DNA of 64,000 nucleotides from Arthrobacter sp. SX1312 (GCF_002929295.1 NZ_PJIM01000002.1:330191-394190), one strand, 5' to 3'; shown: positions 23,401 through 31,659, counted from the first letter of the stretch. Notes: a model not told the origin generated them from the sequence alone. Made by a program: numbers and translations.

Positions 23401-24416
23401 TCGTCACCCTCACCGCCAATCCGAGTATCGACCGCACCGTGGAGCTGAACACGCCCCTGGTACGCGGAGCCGTGCAGCGTGCCGTCCGCGTGGTGCAGGA
23501 GGCGGGCGGCAAGGGCGTGAACGTGAGCCGCGCCCTCGCGATGTCCGGCATCCAAACCCTCGCGATCGTGCCCGGCGACGACGACGACGCCGTCCTCGCG
23601 GGGCTGCGGAGCATCTCCCTCCCGTTCCGCAACCTGCCGATCGGCGCCGGGCTCCGTATCAACACGGCCATCACCGAGCCGGACGGCACGACGACGAAGA
23701 TCAACGAGCCCGGCCCCGAACTCTCCCCCGCCGGCCTCGAGGAACTCCTCGCGGTCGTGGTCGCCGAGAGCGACGGCGCGGACTGGCTGGTCCTCGCCGG
23801 GTCACTGCCCCCGGGGGTCCCGTCCACCTTCTACACGACGGTCACCGCTGCCGTGCGGAAGGCGTACGGACCGGAGGCGCCCCTCGTCGCGATCGATTCC
23901 AGCGGCGGGCCGCTCATCGCGGCCGCCGCCGGCATCCCGGCTCCGGACCTGCTGAAGCCCAACGCCGAGGAGCTCAGCGAATTGAGCGGTATCGGCACGG
24001 GTGACGAGCTCGAGCAGGACCATGAACTGGCCGCGAGGGCCTGCGCGGTGCTCATCGCCGCGGGGGTCGGAGCGGTACTGGCGACCCTTGGATCCAAGGG
24101 CGCCCTGCTCGTGACGGGCGCAGGGGCATGGCATGCCGTGCACCCACCCGTCACGGCACGCTCCACGGTCGGCGCCGGCGATTCCGCGCTGGCCGGCTAC
24201 CTGCTGGCGCACTCTGCAGGAGAACGTCCGGAGAACTGCCTGCGCCAGGCCGTCGCCCACGGATCGGCGGCCGCTGCCCTTCCCGGTTCCACAGTTCCAT
24301 CGCTCGACCAGACCACGCCGGACGTCGTCGTGGTCACACCCCTCGAGGTCACGCTGCCCGTGATCGAACCAAGCGCAATCGGGTCCACCGCAGGGCCCCA
24401 ACAGGAGGAATTCTGA
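23397..24416 (+). CDS. fruK: 1-phosphofructokinase
   Basis: 339 aa PfkB-family kinase. The N-terminal MIVTLTANPSIDRTVEL and VVQEAGGKGVNVSRALA (substrate binding) are typical. The catalytic segment is STVGAGDSALAGYLLA, with the aspartate near residue 262. It converts fructose 1-phosphate to fructose 1,6-bisphosphate. The GTG start overlaps the regulator's stop by 4 bp, and its own stop overlaps the fruA start by one base. The C-terminal extension after VVVVTPLEVTLPV is somewhat longer than usual. Confidence 0.93.
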   Translation: MIVTLTANPSIDRTVELNTPLVRGAVQRAVRVVQEAGGKGVNVSRALAMSGIQTLAIVPGDDDDAVLAGLRSISLPFRNLPIGAGLRINTAITEPDGTTTKINEPGPELSPAGLEELLAVVVAESDGADWLVLAGSLPPGVPSTFYTTVTAAVRKAYGPEAPLVAIDSSGGPLIAAAAGIPAPDLLKPNAEELSELSGIGTGDELEQDHELAARACAVLIAAGVGAVLATLGSKGALLVTGAGAWHAVHPPVTARSTVGAGDSALAGYLLAHSAGERPENCLRQAVAHGSAAAALPGSTVPSLDQTTPDVVVVTPLEVTLPVIEPSAIGSTAGPQQEEF

Positions 24417-26509
24417 TGTCCGACATCATCACTCCGGAGCTCGTGGCTCTGGACATGGACCTGGGGAACGATCGTCCCTCGGTCATCCGCCACCTCGCGG
24501 AACGGGTTGCCGCCCAGGGCCGCTCCACGGAGGTGGACGGCCTGTATGCCGACGCACTCGCCCGGGAGGAGAAGACCTCGACCGGCATCCCCGGCGGCAT
24601 CGCGATCCCGCACTGCCGGTCCACGGCCGTCTCGGAAGCGACCCTCGTCATGGCACGCCTGTCCCCACCCGTGGACTTCGGGGCCAAGGACGGCCCGGCG
24701 GACCTCGTGTTCTTCATCGCCGCCCCCGACGGGGCGGACCAGGAGCATCTGAAACTGCTGTCCAAGCTCGCCCGGTCGCTGATCAAGAAGGACTTCACCG
24801 CCTCGCTGCGCGCCGCGCAGTCCCCGGCCGACGTCGTCGCCCTCGTCAACGGTGCACTCGGCCTCGGCGACGCGCCGTCAGCTGCCCCGGCCGCCGGAGC
24901 CCATTCCGCCGGGTCCGCCGCCGGGTCCCGCACGAGTGAGGCCGCAGCCACGCTCGGCACCTCGCCCGCCGGGACCGACACCACGGGACCCGCCGTCGAC
25001 CGGACCCGGTCGACCGACACCCGGGCGCGACGCCTCGTAGCCGTGACCGCGTGCCCCACCGGCATCGCCCACACCTACATGGCGGCCGACTCCCTGGTCG
25101 CGGCGGCCAAGGAGCGCGGGATCGACCTCCAGGTCGAGACACAGGGCTCTTCCGGCGCCACGCCGCTGGACCCGTCGGTCATCGCCGCGGCCGATGCCGT
25201 GATCTTCGCCGTCGACGTCGACGTTCGCGACAAGCAGCGCTTCGCAGGCCTCCCTGTCATCAGCTCGCCCGTCAAGCGTGGCATCGACGAGCCGGGCGAG
25301 ATGGTGGAGGAAGCCCTCGCCGCGGCCGGGAACCCCAATGCGCGCAGGGTCGCCGGCACCGCCGGTGACCAGCAGGCGGATGACGACGGTGGCCGGGACA
25401 GCGTGGGCAGCACGCTCAAGCGCGCACTGCTCACCGGCGTCAGCTACATGATCCCGTTCGTGGCGGGCGGTGGCCTGCTCATCGCCCTCGGCTTCCTCCT
25501 GGGCGGGTACCTCATCACGGAGACTGCGGACGCCGTGGTCCTCGAGAACAGCCTGGTGGATCTGCCGGCCGGAGGGCTCGGCGAGTACCTCGGGGCCGTG
25601 GCCTTCAAGATCGGCCAGTTGTCGCTCGGATTCCTCGTCCCCGCCCTCGCCGGCTACATCGCGTACGCACTGGCGGACCGTCCCGGCATCGCTCCCGGCT
25701 TCGTCGCCGGTGCGGTGGCCGGCTTCATGGGCGCAGGCTTCCTCGGAGGGATCGTCGGCGGCCTGCTCGCCGGGTACGCGGCCATGATGATCGGCCGCCT
25801 GTCCGTGCCCCGCTGGCTGCGGAGCCTCATGCCGGTGGTGATCATCCCGCTCGTGGCGTCCATCGTGGCGTCCGGCCTGATGTTCCTCCTGCTCGGCGGA
25901 CCGATCGCCGCACTCACCGTGGGCCTCAACAACTGGCTGTCCGGGCTGACCGGTACGGCCGCCATCGGGCTCGGCGTCATCCTCGGCCTCATGATGGCCA
26001 TCGACCTCGGCGGCCCGGTCAATAAGGTCGCCTACTCCTTCGCCGTCGCCGGCCTCGGGGCCGCGTCGCTCGACAACGTGGCACCCCTGCAGATCATGGC
26101 GGCCGTCATGGCCGCCGGCATGGTCCCGCCGCTCGCCATGGCCCTGGCCACCCTGATCGACCGCAACCGCTTCACCGAGCCGGAGCGGGAGAACGGGAAG
26201 GCCGCCTGGCTGCTGGGTGCCAGCTTCATCTCCGAGGGCGCCATCCCGTTCGCGGCCGCCGATCCGCTGCGCGTGATCCCTGCATCCCTGCTGGGTTCCG
26301 CGGTCACCGGCGCCATCATCATGGGCACCGGCGTCACCTCGCAGGCCCCGCACGGCGGCCTGTTCGTCTTCTTCGCGATCGGGAATTTCGCGATGTTCGT
26401 GGTCGCGATCCTGGTCGGAATGGTCATCTCGGCACTCGCGGTGATCGCCCTGAAGCGCTATGCGACCCGCAAGACGGAGACGCCCGCGTCCGAGCCGGTT
26501 GCAGCCTGA
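24416..26509 (+). CDS. fruA: PTS fructose transporter, fused IIA-IIB-IIC
   Basis: 697 aa. Domain order is IIA (about 1-150, phosphohistidine His66 in GIAIPHCRST), then an alanine-rich linker (150-205). IIB covers about 205-305, with phosphocysteine Cys213 in VTACPTGIAHTYMAADSL. IIC runs from about 330 to the end, with eight or more helices and the substrate region ASFISEGAIPFAAADPLR. It takes up fructose and delivers fructose 1-phosphate. AGGAGGAA at 24403-24410 precedes the ATG by 5 bases. Phosphate comes from enzyme I through HPr, whose gene follows; enzyme I is not in the window. Confidence 0.95.
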   Translation: MSDIITPELVALDMDLGNDRPSVIRHLAERVAAQGRSTEVDGLYADALAREEKTSTGIPGGIAIPHCRSTAVSEATLVMARLSPPVDFGAKDGPADLVFFIAAPDGADQEHLKLLSKLARSLIKKDFTASLRAAQSPADVVALVNGALGLGDAPSAAPAAGAHSAGSAAGSRTSEAAATLGTSPAGTDTTGPAVDRTRSTDTRARRLVAVTACPTGIAHTYMAADSLVAAAKERGIDLQVETQGSSGATPLDPSVIAAADAVIFAVDVDVRDKQRFAGLPVISSPVKRGIDEPGEMVEEALAAAGNPNARRVAGTAGDQQADDDGGRDSVGSTLKRALLTGVSYMIPFVAGGGLLIALGFLLGGYLITETADAVVLENSLVDLPAGGLGEYLGAVAFKIGQLSLGFLVPALAGYIAYALADRPGIAPGFVAGAVAGFMGAGFLGGIVGGLLAGYAAMMIGRLSVPRWLRSLMPVVIIPLVASIVASGLMFLLLGGPIAALTVGLNNWLSGLTGTAAIGLGVILGLMMAIDLGGPVNKVAYSFAVAGLGAASLDNVAPLQIMAAVMAAGMVPPLAMALATLIDRNRFTEPERENGKAAWLLGASFISEGAIPFAAADPLRVIPASLLGSAVTGAIIMGTGVTSQAPHGGLFVFFAIGNFAMFVVAILVGMVISALAVIALKRYATRKTETPASEPVAA

Positions 26510-26561
26510 CCTCCAGTCGGCTTGGCTGTACTGGAACCCATTCACGACAAAGGAGCACATC

Positions 26562-26840
26562 ATGGCAGAACGCAAGGCAACCGTCGCGAGCCGCGTGGGG
26601 CTGCACGCCCGCCCGGCATCGATCTTCGCAGAGGCTGCGGGAGAGCTTCCCCTCGAGATCACGATCGCGATGGACGGCGAGCCCGCCGAGGAAGCCATGG
26701 ACGCGTCGAGCATCCTGTCGCTCATGAGCCTCGGAGCCTCGCACGGCGACGTCGTCGTCCTGCGCGCCGAGGGTGACGGCGCCGAGAGCGCGCTCGAGGC
26801 CCTGGCCCGCATCATCGAGACGGACCACGACGCCGCGTAG
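26562..26840 (+). CDS. ptsH: Phosphocarrier protein HPr
   Basis: 92 aa. Active-site histidine His15 lies in GLHARPASIFAEAA. The region MDASSILSLMSLGASHGD corresponds to the regulatory-serine helix of Firmicute HPr. Actinobacteria generally lack HPr kinase, so a regulatory role for that serine is not expected. AGGAG lies 6 bases before the ATG. It is the last gene of the fructose operon and presumably feeds FruA and perhaps DhaM elsewhere in this window. Confidence 0.93.
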   Translation: MAERKATVASRVGLHARPASIFAEAAGELPLEITIAMDGEPAEEAMDASSILSLMSLGASHGDVVVLRAEGDGAESALEALARIIETDHDAA

Positions 26841-26855
26841 TCCGCACCGACACAG

Positions 26856-26895
26856 AGGGCACCATCCGCCGTGCATACGTGGCGAGTGGTGCCCT
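26856..26895 (+). terminator. Terminator of the fructose operon
   Basis: A 9-bp perfect stem AGGGCACCA (26856-26864) / TGGTGCCCT (26887-26895), followed by TCGTGCG. It lies 15 bases past the ptsH stop. The rest of the gap to 27107 holds only an AT-rich patch near 26998-27020. Confidence 0.65.
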
Positions 26896-27107
26896 TCGTG
26901 CGTCCCCAGCATGAGACCAACAGGTGAGTCCACCCGTTGTGACGGGCGTACCTGCCTGCCGGGTAACGATCCGCTGACCCCCCACGGAAAGCGGCAGTTA
27001 CATAATCATAATTTTCGCACACCATGATGGAAACGTGAACAGCAGGAGGACACAAACGCGTCACTATTCCTGCACGCCGTGCAGTCGGCGTCGATCCGCC
27101 CGGCCGT

Positions 27108-27830
27108 CTAGGCGAGCCTGTTCGCGGCGGAGGCGCTTCTCCTGCCGATGACGTGGCTCGCCCGGATCAGGCAGAGGCCCAGGACGGTCAGCAGGATGGC
27201 CGAGAACGGCAGGAGGACGTCCCAGTACATCAGGTCCAGGGCCGTCAGCCTCAGCAGCACGAACACCACCACGAGCGAGTAGCCGGAGGCCACGAGGGCG
27301 CACGCGACGCGGTGGATGATCCGCGCATGCCGGTCGAAGGCCGCCAGCGCCGCCGGGATCACGAGGCAGGCTGCGACATACCCCGGATAGAGCCGACCGA
27401 CCGCGGCGTACTGCTGCACCGTGTCCTGGCCCGCGAAGGCGTGCAGGCCGGTCGAGCTCCCCTCGAGCTCACTGGACACGAAGAAGTGGAGTGTCGCCGC
27501 GACCGTCAGGGCCAGGATGGACAGGCCGAAGGGTCCTGCGATCAGACGCCGGGCGCGCATGGAACCGAAGGCGGCCGCCATCCGGATCCCGAACAGCAGG
27601 AAGACGGCGTACAGGGCCATCCGCAGCAGGAGGTTCGCGACGTTGACACCGCCGAGGACCGCGTCCATCGCCCGGTAGAGCGGATCGATCGATAGACCGA
27701 CGGCAAAGGTGAGGAGCACGAGCGCCAGGAACATGGTGCGCCCACGAGCGTCCCGCAGGCCCGGGATGCGGATCGCGGAGCCGGCGGCGCACAGGCCGAG
27801 TGCCGCCCATTGGATCGTCATCGCGTTCAT
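27108..27830 (-). CDS. Seven-helix membrane protein resembling the MAB_1171c family
   Basis: About 240 aa, seven predicted helices: WAALGLCAAGSAI, FLALVLLTFAVGL, LLLRMALYAVFLLFGI, FGLSILALTVAATLHFF, YVAACLVIPAALAAF, VACALVASGYSLVVVFVLL, LLPFSAILLTVLGL. The stretch DPLYRAMDAVLGGVNVANLLLRM recalls the membrane part of MAB_1171c-like putative transporters, which are usually longer and have a cytoplasmic C-terminal domain missing here. The ATG at 27830 overlaps the upstream HTH gene's stop (ATGA), so translation is coupled. The longer frame start at 27845 lies inside that gene. Function unknown. Confidence 0.7.
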   Translation of the reverse strand: MNAMTIQWAALGLCAAGSAIRIPGLRDARGRTMFLALVLLTFAVGLSIDPLYRAMDAVLGGVNVANLLLRMALYAVFLLFGIRMAAAFGSMRARRLIAGPFGLSILALTVAATLHFFVSSELEGSSTGLHAFAGQDTVQQYAAVGRLYPGYVAACLVIPAALAAFDRHARIIHRVACALVASGYSLVVVFVLLRLTALDLMYWDVLLPFSAILLTVLGLCLIRASHVIGRRSASAANRLA

Positions 27831-28561
27831 CCGAGGTTCTCCCACATGGCCCGGTCCTTGCCGTCGTCGAGCTCGGCCCGACGGATCTGCTTGCCGAGGA
27901 CGTCGAGGCGGTCGCGGGCGAGGAAAACGAGCTCGAGGTCACCCAGGGCACAGAGGGCACGGGCCCGCCCGTCCGCCGGCCAGCCTCCCTCGTCGGGTGT
28001 CAGCAGCCCGGTGACCACGAGCCCGCTCGTGAGGGAGACCCCGGCGATCCGGGCGGCCTCGACGGCGATCTCGGGCGCGAGCCGACCTGCCGTGAGCTGA
28101 GCGGACAGGTTCTGGCGGGCCACACCGGTGCTGGCCGCCAACTGCTGGCGGATGTCACCGGGGTCGATCGCCTCGATCCAGGCCCTGACCGAGTTCCGAT
28201 GCGGGAAGGGTGCAAGATTCAGTTGCAGGTCGGTCCCCGTGCACTCCCGGTCCTCGCTGCGGGCCACGAGCAACCGAAGGATGTCGATGTGCGAGACCTG
28301 GCTGACGAGTTCCGCGTCGGTCGGCATCCGGATGCCGACCTGGAGGTCGCCGTAGCCCTCGAACTCGGCGAGGGCCTCCACGGGCGGGAGCCCGTAGCCG
28401 CGGGCGATGGCCACGATGGTCGGCACCGAGACCTTGCCCCGGACGAGCTGCTGGGCAAGGGTGGAGCGCTTGATGCCCGCGACCCTGCAGAGGTCGGTCA
28501 CCGTGTCCTCGGGTGCAATCCGGGAACGCCACAGCTGGAACGCCTTGGCTGTGACGGCCAT
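27827..28561 (-). CDS. Helix-turn-helix protein coupled to a membrane protein
   Basis: About 244 aa. Two XRE-like helix-turn-helix regions are visible. One is near residues 20-60 (VTDLCRVAGIKRSTLAQQLVRGKVSVPTIVAIARGYGL); the other is near 150-200 (IRQQLAASTGVARQNLSAQLTAGRLAPEIAVEAARIAGV). I chose the second of two adjacent ATGs (28561) because AAGG lies 6 bases before it. HTH proteins paired with MAB_1171c-like membrane proteins recur in actinobacteria, but what they do is not established. A 19-bp inverted repeat lies 50-100 bases upstream. Confidence 0.65.
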   Translation of the reverse strand: MAVTAKAFQLWRSRIAPEDTVTDLCRVAGIKRSTLAQQLVRGKVSVPTIVAIARGYGLPPVEALAEFEGYGDLQVGIRMPTDAELVSQVSHIDILRLLVARSEDRECTGTDLQLNLAPFPHRNSVRAWIEAIDPGDIRQQLAASTGVARQNLSAQLTAGRLAPEIAVEAARIAGVSLTSGLVVTGLLTPDEGGWPADGRARALCALGDLELVFLARDRLDVLGKQIRRAELDDGKDRAMWENLG

Positions 28562-28612
28562 CATCACCTTTCGATTGGACTTTCCGGTATCCCGTCGAAG
28601 TATACTGAGATC

Positions 28613-28661
28613 GCTGGCTCCGAGTTCTGCGATTCCCCCATACGCAGAACTCGGAGCCAGC
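28613..28661. repeat. 19-bp perfect inverted repeat upstream of the HTH gene
   Basis: GCTGGCTCCGAGTTCTGCG at 28613-28631 is the exact reverse complement of 28643-28661, with an 11-base loop (ATTCCCCCATA). A TATACT -10-like box follows it on the minus strand at 28599-28604, ahead of the HTH gene. It could be an operator for that gene, or a second terminator for the upstream gene ending at 28713. It lacks a T-run and a nearer hairpin already serves that gene, so I favour regulation. Confidence 0.6.
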
Positions 28662-28670
28662 TCCAATTAA

Positions 28671-28702
28671 GCGGCCTGCCTCGTCAGGACGGCACAGGCC
28701 GC
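28671..28702 (-). terminator. Hairpin terminator of the small hydrophilic-protein gene
   Basis: GCGGCCTG (28671-28678) pairs with CAGGCCGC (28695-28702). On the minus strand it is followed by TTAATT. It lies 11 bases past the stop at 28713. Confidence 0.6.
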
Positions 28703-28712
28703 CGCACGGTGC

Positions 28713-28946
28713 CTACCAGCGGACCTTCTTCTCCTTCTTCCCCTGCTTGCTGCTCTCGTGCGCGGCCTTGGCGTGGCCGGCGCCGGTCGCAGCGGCGGGA
28801 CTGGCGGCATGGTTCTTCTTCGCCAGTGCGAGCTGCGCCCTGGGGTCGTCCTGCAGCTTCCGGGCGCCGGCCCCCACAGGGGTCCCGCCGGTATCGGTTG
28901 CTGACGCGTCGTCCTGGGGCTGTTGGTTCTGGGGCGTGCTGGTCAT
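28713..28946 (-). CDS. Small hydrophilic, lysine-rich protein (77 aa), hypothetical
   Basis: Starts MTSTPQNQQPQDDASATD and ends in a basic tail (HAKAAHESSKQGKKEKKVRW). Low complexity, no hydrophobic segment, probably disordered. AAGGA lies 5-6 bases before the ATG at 28946. Earlier in-frame codons are arginine/proline-rich shadow sequence. The composition recalls stress- or nucleic-acid-associated small proteins, but I do not recognise a family. It has its own terminator. The 246 bases upstream, to 29192, hold no other gene I can support. Confidence 0.6.
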   Translation of the reverse strand: MTSTPQNQQPQDDASATDTGGTPVGAGARKLQDDPRAQLALAKKNHAASPAAATGAGHAKAAHESSKQGKKEKKVRW

Positions 28947-29192
28947 GGTGTTCCTTTCGGCTACGGACGCCCGCGGAACGTGTCTGGGCGGGTCAGCGCG
29001 GGGCGCGAGCAACCCGCGTCGCGCGTGCTGGGAGGACCGGACAGATTCAGTGAGCGCCCTTGGAGGGTGTCATCGACAAGTGGCGTGGAACGCGGCCGAA
29101 GCCGGCTCACCTACTGGAAAAGAAGTGTCCTCATGCCCATGACCGTACACCCGGCCGGAGCGGCGGGACAAGAGCGCCGGGGTACGGCGGTC

Positions 29193-30464
29193 CTAGCGCT
29201 CACGGACCCCGTGCAGCGTGACATCGACGAAGACCAGGCGGTGGTCACTGGTGGGAAAGGGGAAGATCCCGGTCAGTTCCGAGCCCGGCGTACCCGCCCG
29301 CGGCCAGAAGACCCCTGCCGCCGCGACCCGCAGCGTGCGGGACGGGAGTACGTAGTCGGCCCGGATGTTGCCGGCGGTGAGATCCTCGAAATCCGCGGTG
29401 TCGTAACGGGGATCACTTCGATGGTCGGCATTCGCGCCGCCCTGGAACGCGGAGGCTTCGGTGGCTCCGCTCGACGACGGCAGTGGGTCCTGCACCAGCT
29501 TGTTGCCCAGAAGCTGACCGATCGACCCGTCCAGTGAGTCGCCGTCGAGCGGGTCACTGTTCTGGTCCCCCATCACGACGAAGCGTTCACCGCGCTGCAG
29601 GCCCCCGGACGTCCCGGCGTCGTCGTAGATGTAGGAGGCACCGGATCCACCGGTGACGTAATCCGACCAGAAGCGGATCTCGTCGCTGTTGCGCCTGCCG
29701 TTGCGGTCCTCCACGCCGTCGAAGACGGGAGGCGTGGGGTGGCTTGCCAGGACATGGACGGTCTTCCCGCCCACGCTCACCGGCACGTCCCAGTGGGACT
29801 TGCTGGACAACGGGAGCACGGCGAGCTCACTCGCGGAATACCAGTCCCCCGGGGTATCCGTGACGGGGTTGTCGGGAAGGAGCGCGCCGGGCATGTCCTT
29901 CCACAGGAAGTCCTGGAAGGTCCGCACGGACTCCGTGAGGATCGGGTACCTGGAGTAGATGACCATGCCGTACTGGCCCTCGAACGCGCCGAAGCCCAGC
30001 GCATCGTCCGCACCACCCACCGAACCGTCGTTGTTGAGATCGAACCGGCTGGGAACACCGGTGTTCGACGGCGCCGTGTACACGTAGGGGTAGTCGAGCG
30101 GGGCTTTGCCGTTCTGACCGATCGACAGGTAGTTCTGGTGGAACAGGTCTGCAGCCCGGCCTCCCGGGACGTAGTCGAACTCGTTGAGGAGCACCACGTC
30201 GGGGCGGTTGGTCTGGAGGACCTCGGCGATCGCCCTCGCCTGCGCGTTGCCCGGCGTGCCCAGGTCCCGGACCAGCTCACCCGCCGAGGACCGGTTCAAG
30301 CTCGCGTTGTACGAGGCGAAGCGGACCTCCTGCCGGGCGCCCTGGTTGCTGTGCGGAAGCACTGCCCGCGTCTCGTCCGCAGGCTTGGCGACGGCGAGGG
30401 GAGCGGGTACCACGAGGAGCGAGACGGCCAGCAGGCCGGTGACGCAGCGCGCTAGGACTCGCAT
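29193..30464 (-). CDS. Secreted endonuclease/exonuclease/phosphatase (EEP) family protein
   Basis: 423 aa. A signal peptide (MRVLARCVTGLLAVSLLVVPAPLAVA) is followed by an EEP fold: RFASYNASLNR, VLLNEFDYVPGG, VLASHPTPPVFDG, VVMGDQNSDPLDGDS, and the catalytic C-terminal TSDHRLVFVDV. An EF-hand-like calcium loop (DLNNDGSVGGAD) is inserted near residue 145. The family cleaves phosphodiesters or phosphomonoesters; related secreted actinobacterial proteins may scavenge phosphate from nucleic acids or lipids. GAGGAGG lies 6 bases before the ATG at 30464. Confidence 0.88.
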   Translation of the reverse strand: MRVLARCVTGLLAVSLLVVPAPLAVAKPADETRAVLPHSNQGARQEVRFASYNASLNRSSAGELVRDLGTPGNAQARAIAEVLQTNRPDVVLLNEFDYVPGGRAADLFHQNYLSIGQNGKAPLDYPYVYTAPSNTGVPSRFDLNNDGSVGGADDALGFGAFEGQYGMVIYSRYPILTESVRTFQDFLWKDMPGALLPDNPVTDTPGDWYSASELAVLPLSSKSHWDVPVSVGGKTVHVLASHPTPPVFDGVEDRNGRRNSDEIRFWSDYVTGGSGASYIYDDAGTSGGLQRGERFVVMGDQNSDPLDGDSLDGSIGQLLGNKLVQDPLPSSSGATEASAFQGGANADHRSDPRYDTADFEDLTAGNIRADYVLPSRTLRVAAAGVFWPRAGTPGSELTGIFPFPTSDHRLVFVDVTLHGVRER

Positions 30465-30587
30465 TGCTTCCCTCCTCGGGTCATGGAGATGACGCCGCCC
30501 CATGGCCGCGCCCTGCCCAAGCAGCTCGCTCGGGTAACTTGAGCCTAACGGCGAAAGGCGTCCCGCAGCCGGCGCGAAGGTAACGAT

Positions 30588-31208
30588 TCAAGGTCGACCC
30601 GGGGTGGCCCGATGCCGTCCCGGGCGTCGCGCCTCGAGGGCTCCGAGGTCCCGCTCGGCTGCTTCGAAGGTCTGCTCGAGGCGGGCCACTGCAACGGCGT
30701 ACCTCGCCTTCCCGGTCTCGTCGTCCGGGGAGGCCGTGACGGCGTCGCGAGCCGAGCCCGCAGCACGGACGGCTTGCACCACCGGGCGTACGGCGGGGTT
30801 CCCGGGTTCGTGCATGCCCGGGTAATGGATGGCCTTGCCCGGATCGACCTCATAGTCCGCCCAACGCCGCAGCACGTCGTCGTGGCGGCGCTGCAGATCC
30901 TCCCTCACCGCTGCCCGCGACGCCTCCTCGGCACGGCGGCGCCGCTGCTCATGGCGGCCCACGGTCCAGGCGACGGCGGCCGCGGAGGAGGTGATGCCCA
31001 CCGCGAGCGCCAGCCATGCCGCGCCCAGGGCTCCGGCGACGACGCCGGCACCGACGACGACCACCACCCCGCCGAACGCCAGCCAGAAGGAGTCGTCCGC
31101 ATCACCACCGCGCCGGGAGGCGGCGTCGACGCGCCATGCGGTCAGTGCCGCGGCACCGACCATGGCGGCACAGGCGGCCAGACTACCCATCAGGGCGACG
31201 GCGTCCAT
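30588..31208 (-). CDS. Membrane protein with cytoplasmic helical domain, hypothetical
   Basis: 206 aa. Helices at ALMGSLAACAAMVGAAALTAW and FGGVVVVVGAGVVAGALGAAWLALAVGITSSAAAVAW give two to three membrane passes. A charged helical domain follows (EQRRRRAEEASRAAVREDLQRRHDDVLRRWADYEVDP), then KAIHYPGMHEPGNPAV. GAGAGGG precedes the ATG at 31208 by 5 bases. I do not recognise the family. The longer open frame to 31469 runs across the tRNA gene and is not coding. Confidence 0.65.
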   Translation of the reverse strand: MDAVALMGSLAACAAMVGAAALTAWRVDAASRRGGDADDSFWLAFGGVVVVVGAGVVAGALGAAWLALAVGITSSAAAVAWTVGRHEQRRRRAEEASRAAVREDLQRRHDDVLRRWADYEVDPGKAIHYPGMHEPGNPAVRPVVQAVRAAGSARDAVTASPDDETGKARYAVAVARLEQTFEAAERDLGALEARRPGRHRATPGRP

Positions 31209-31260
31209 GAATTCCCTCTCCGCTGCGGCTCGGGGGCCTCTCGGCGCACCCGCCGTACAC

Positions 31261-31286
31261 CAGTTCCTACCAGTTCCTACCAGTTC
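31261..31286. repeat. Short tandem repeat, 10-bp unit CAGTTCCTAC
   Basis: Two complete copies (31261-31280) and six bases of a third, just upstream of the membrane-protein gene. Probably replication slippage. It lies 160 bases from tRNA-Lys but does not match the tRNA sequence, so it is not an attachment core. Confidence 0.7.
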
Positions 31287-31406
31287 AAACGAGCAGGGGT
31301 CTCCAGTCAATCCCCGATCGCGGAGGGTCTTCCGTCGATCGGGGGCGCTTCTCGTCGCTCCCGGCATGGCGGGGAGGGGACGGCGCCTCCTCCGACCGGG
31401 CAGCAG

Positions 31407-31432
31407 AAAGGGCCCCGGCCAGGCCGGGACCC
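31407..31432 (-). terminator. Terminator downstream of tRNA-Lys
   Basis: On the minus strand GGGTCCCGGCC and GGCCGGGGCCC pair (31410-31420 with 31422-31432, one G-T pair, effective loop about five bases), followed by TTTCTG. It starts 10 bases after the tRNA 3' end. Confidence 0.7.
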
Positions 31433-31441
31433 TCGTGTTGC

Positions 31442-31518
31442 TGGTGGGCCCTGTGGGGCTCGAACCCACGACCCACGGATTAAAAGTCCGTTGCTCTAGC
31501 CAACTGAGCTAAGGGCCC
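31442..31518 (-). tRNA. tRNA-Lys (anticodon TTT)
   Basis: A full cloverleaf on the minus strand. The acceptor GGGCCCT pairs with AGGGCCC; the D arm is GCTCAGTTGGCTAGAGC. The anticodon stem ACGGA/TCCGT carries loop CTTTTAA, giving anticodon TTT. The T arm is GTGGG-TTCGAGC-CCCAC, followed by discriminator A. CCA is encoded at 31442-31444. No integrase gene lies nearby, so no element appears to use this tRNA as an attachment site. Confidence 0.97.
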
Positions 31519-31659
31519 GCGCCATGCACCCGGACGTCGCATCATGGAGATCGTCGTCGGGCGCCGACCCGCCTACTTTATCGCAATCGCCCTCGCCGCG
31601 AGGACTGCCCCAGGACTCCCGCCTTCCTGCCTGAAATCGCCCAGGAGTATCCTCATTTC

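Noticed and set aside
28613-28661. The 19-bp inverted repeat as insertion-sequence ends or a CRISPR repeat
   Set aside because: Only one copy, an 11-base spacer, no transposase and no repeat array.
29114-29192. A short plus-strand frame (MTVHPAGAAGQERRGTAVL) before the EEP gene end
   Set aside because: Nineteen codons, no ribosome site, and no conserved feature.
30588-31469. A longer form of the hypothetical membrane protein starting inside the tRNA region
   Set aside because: The ATG at 31208 has a good ribosome site, and the extra codons overlap a functional tRNA and its terminator.
31261-31518. tRNA-Lys with nearby direct repeats as a mobile-element attachment site
   Set aside because: The repeats do not match the tRNA 3' end, and there is no integrase, phage or plasmid gene around.
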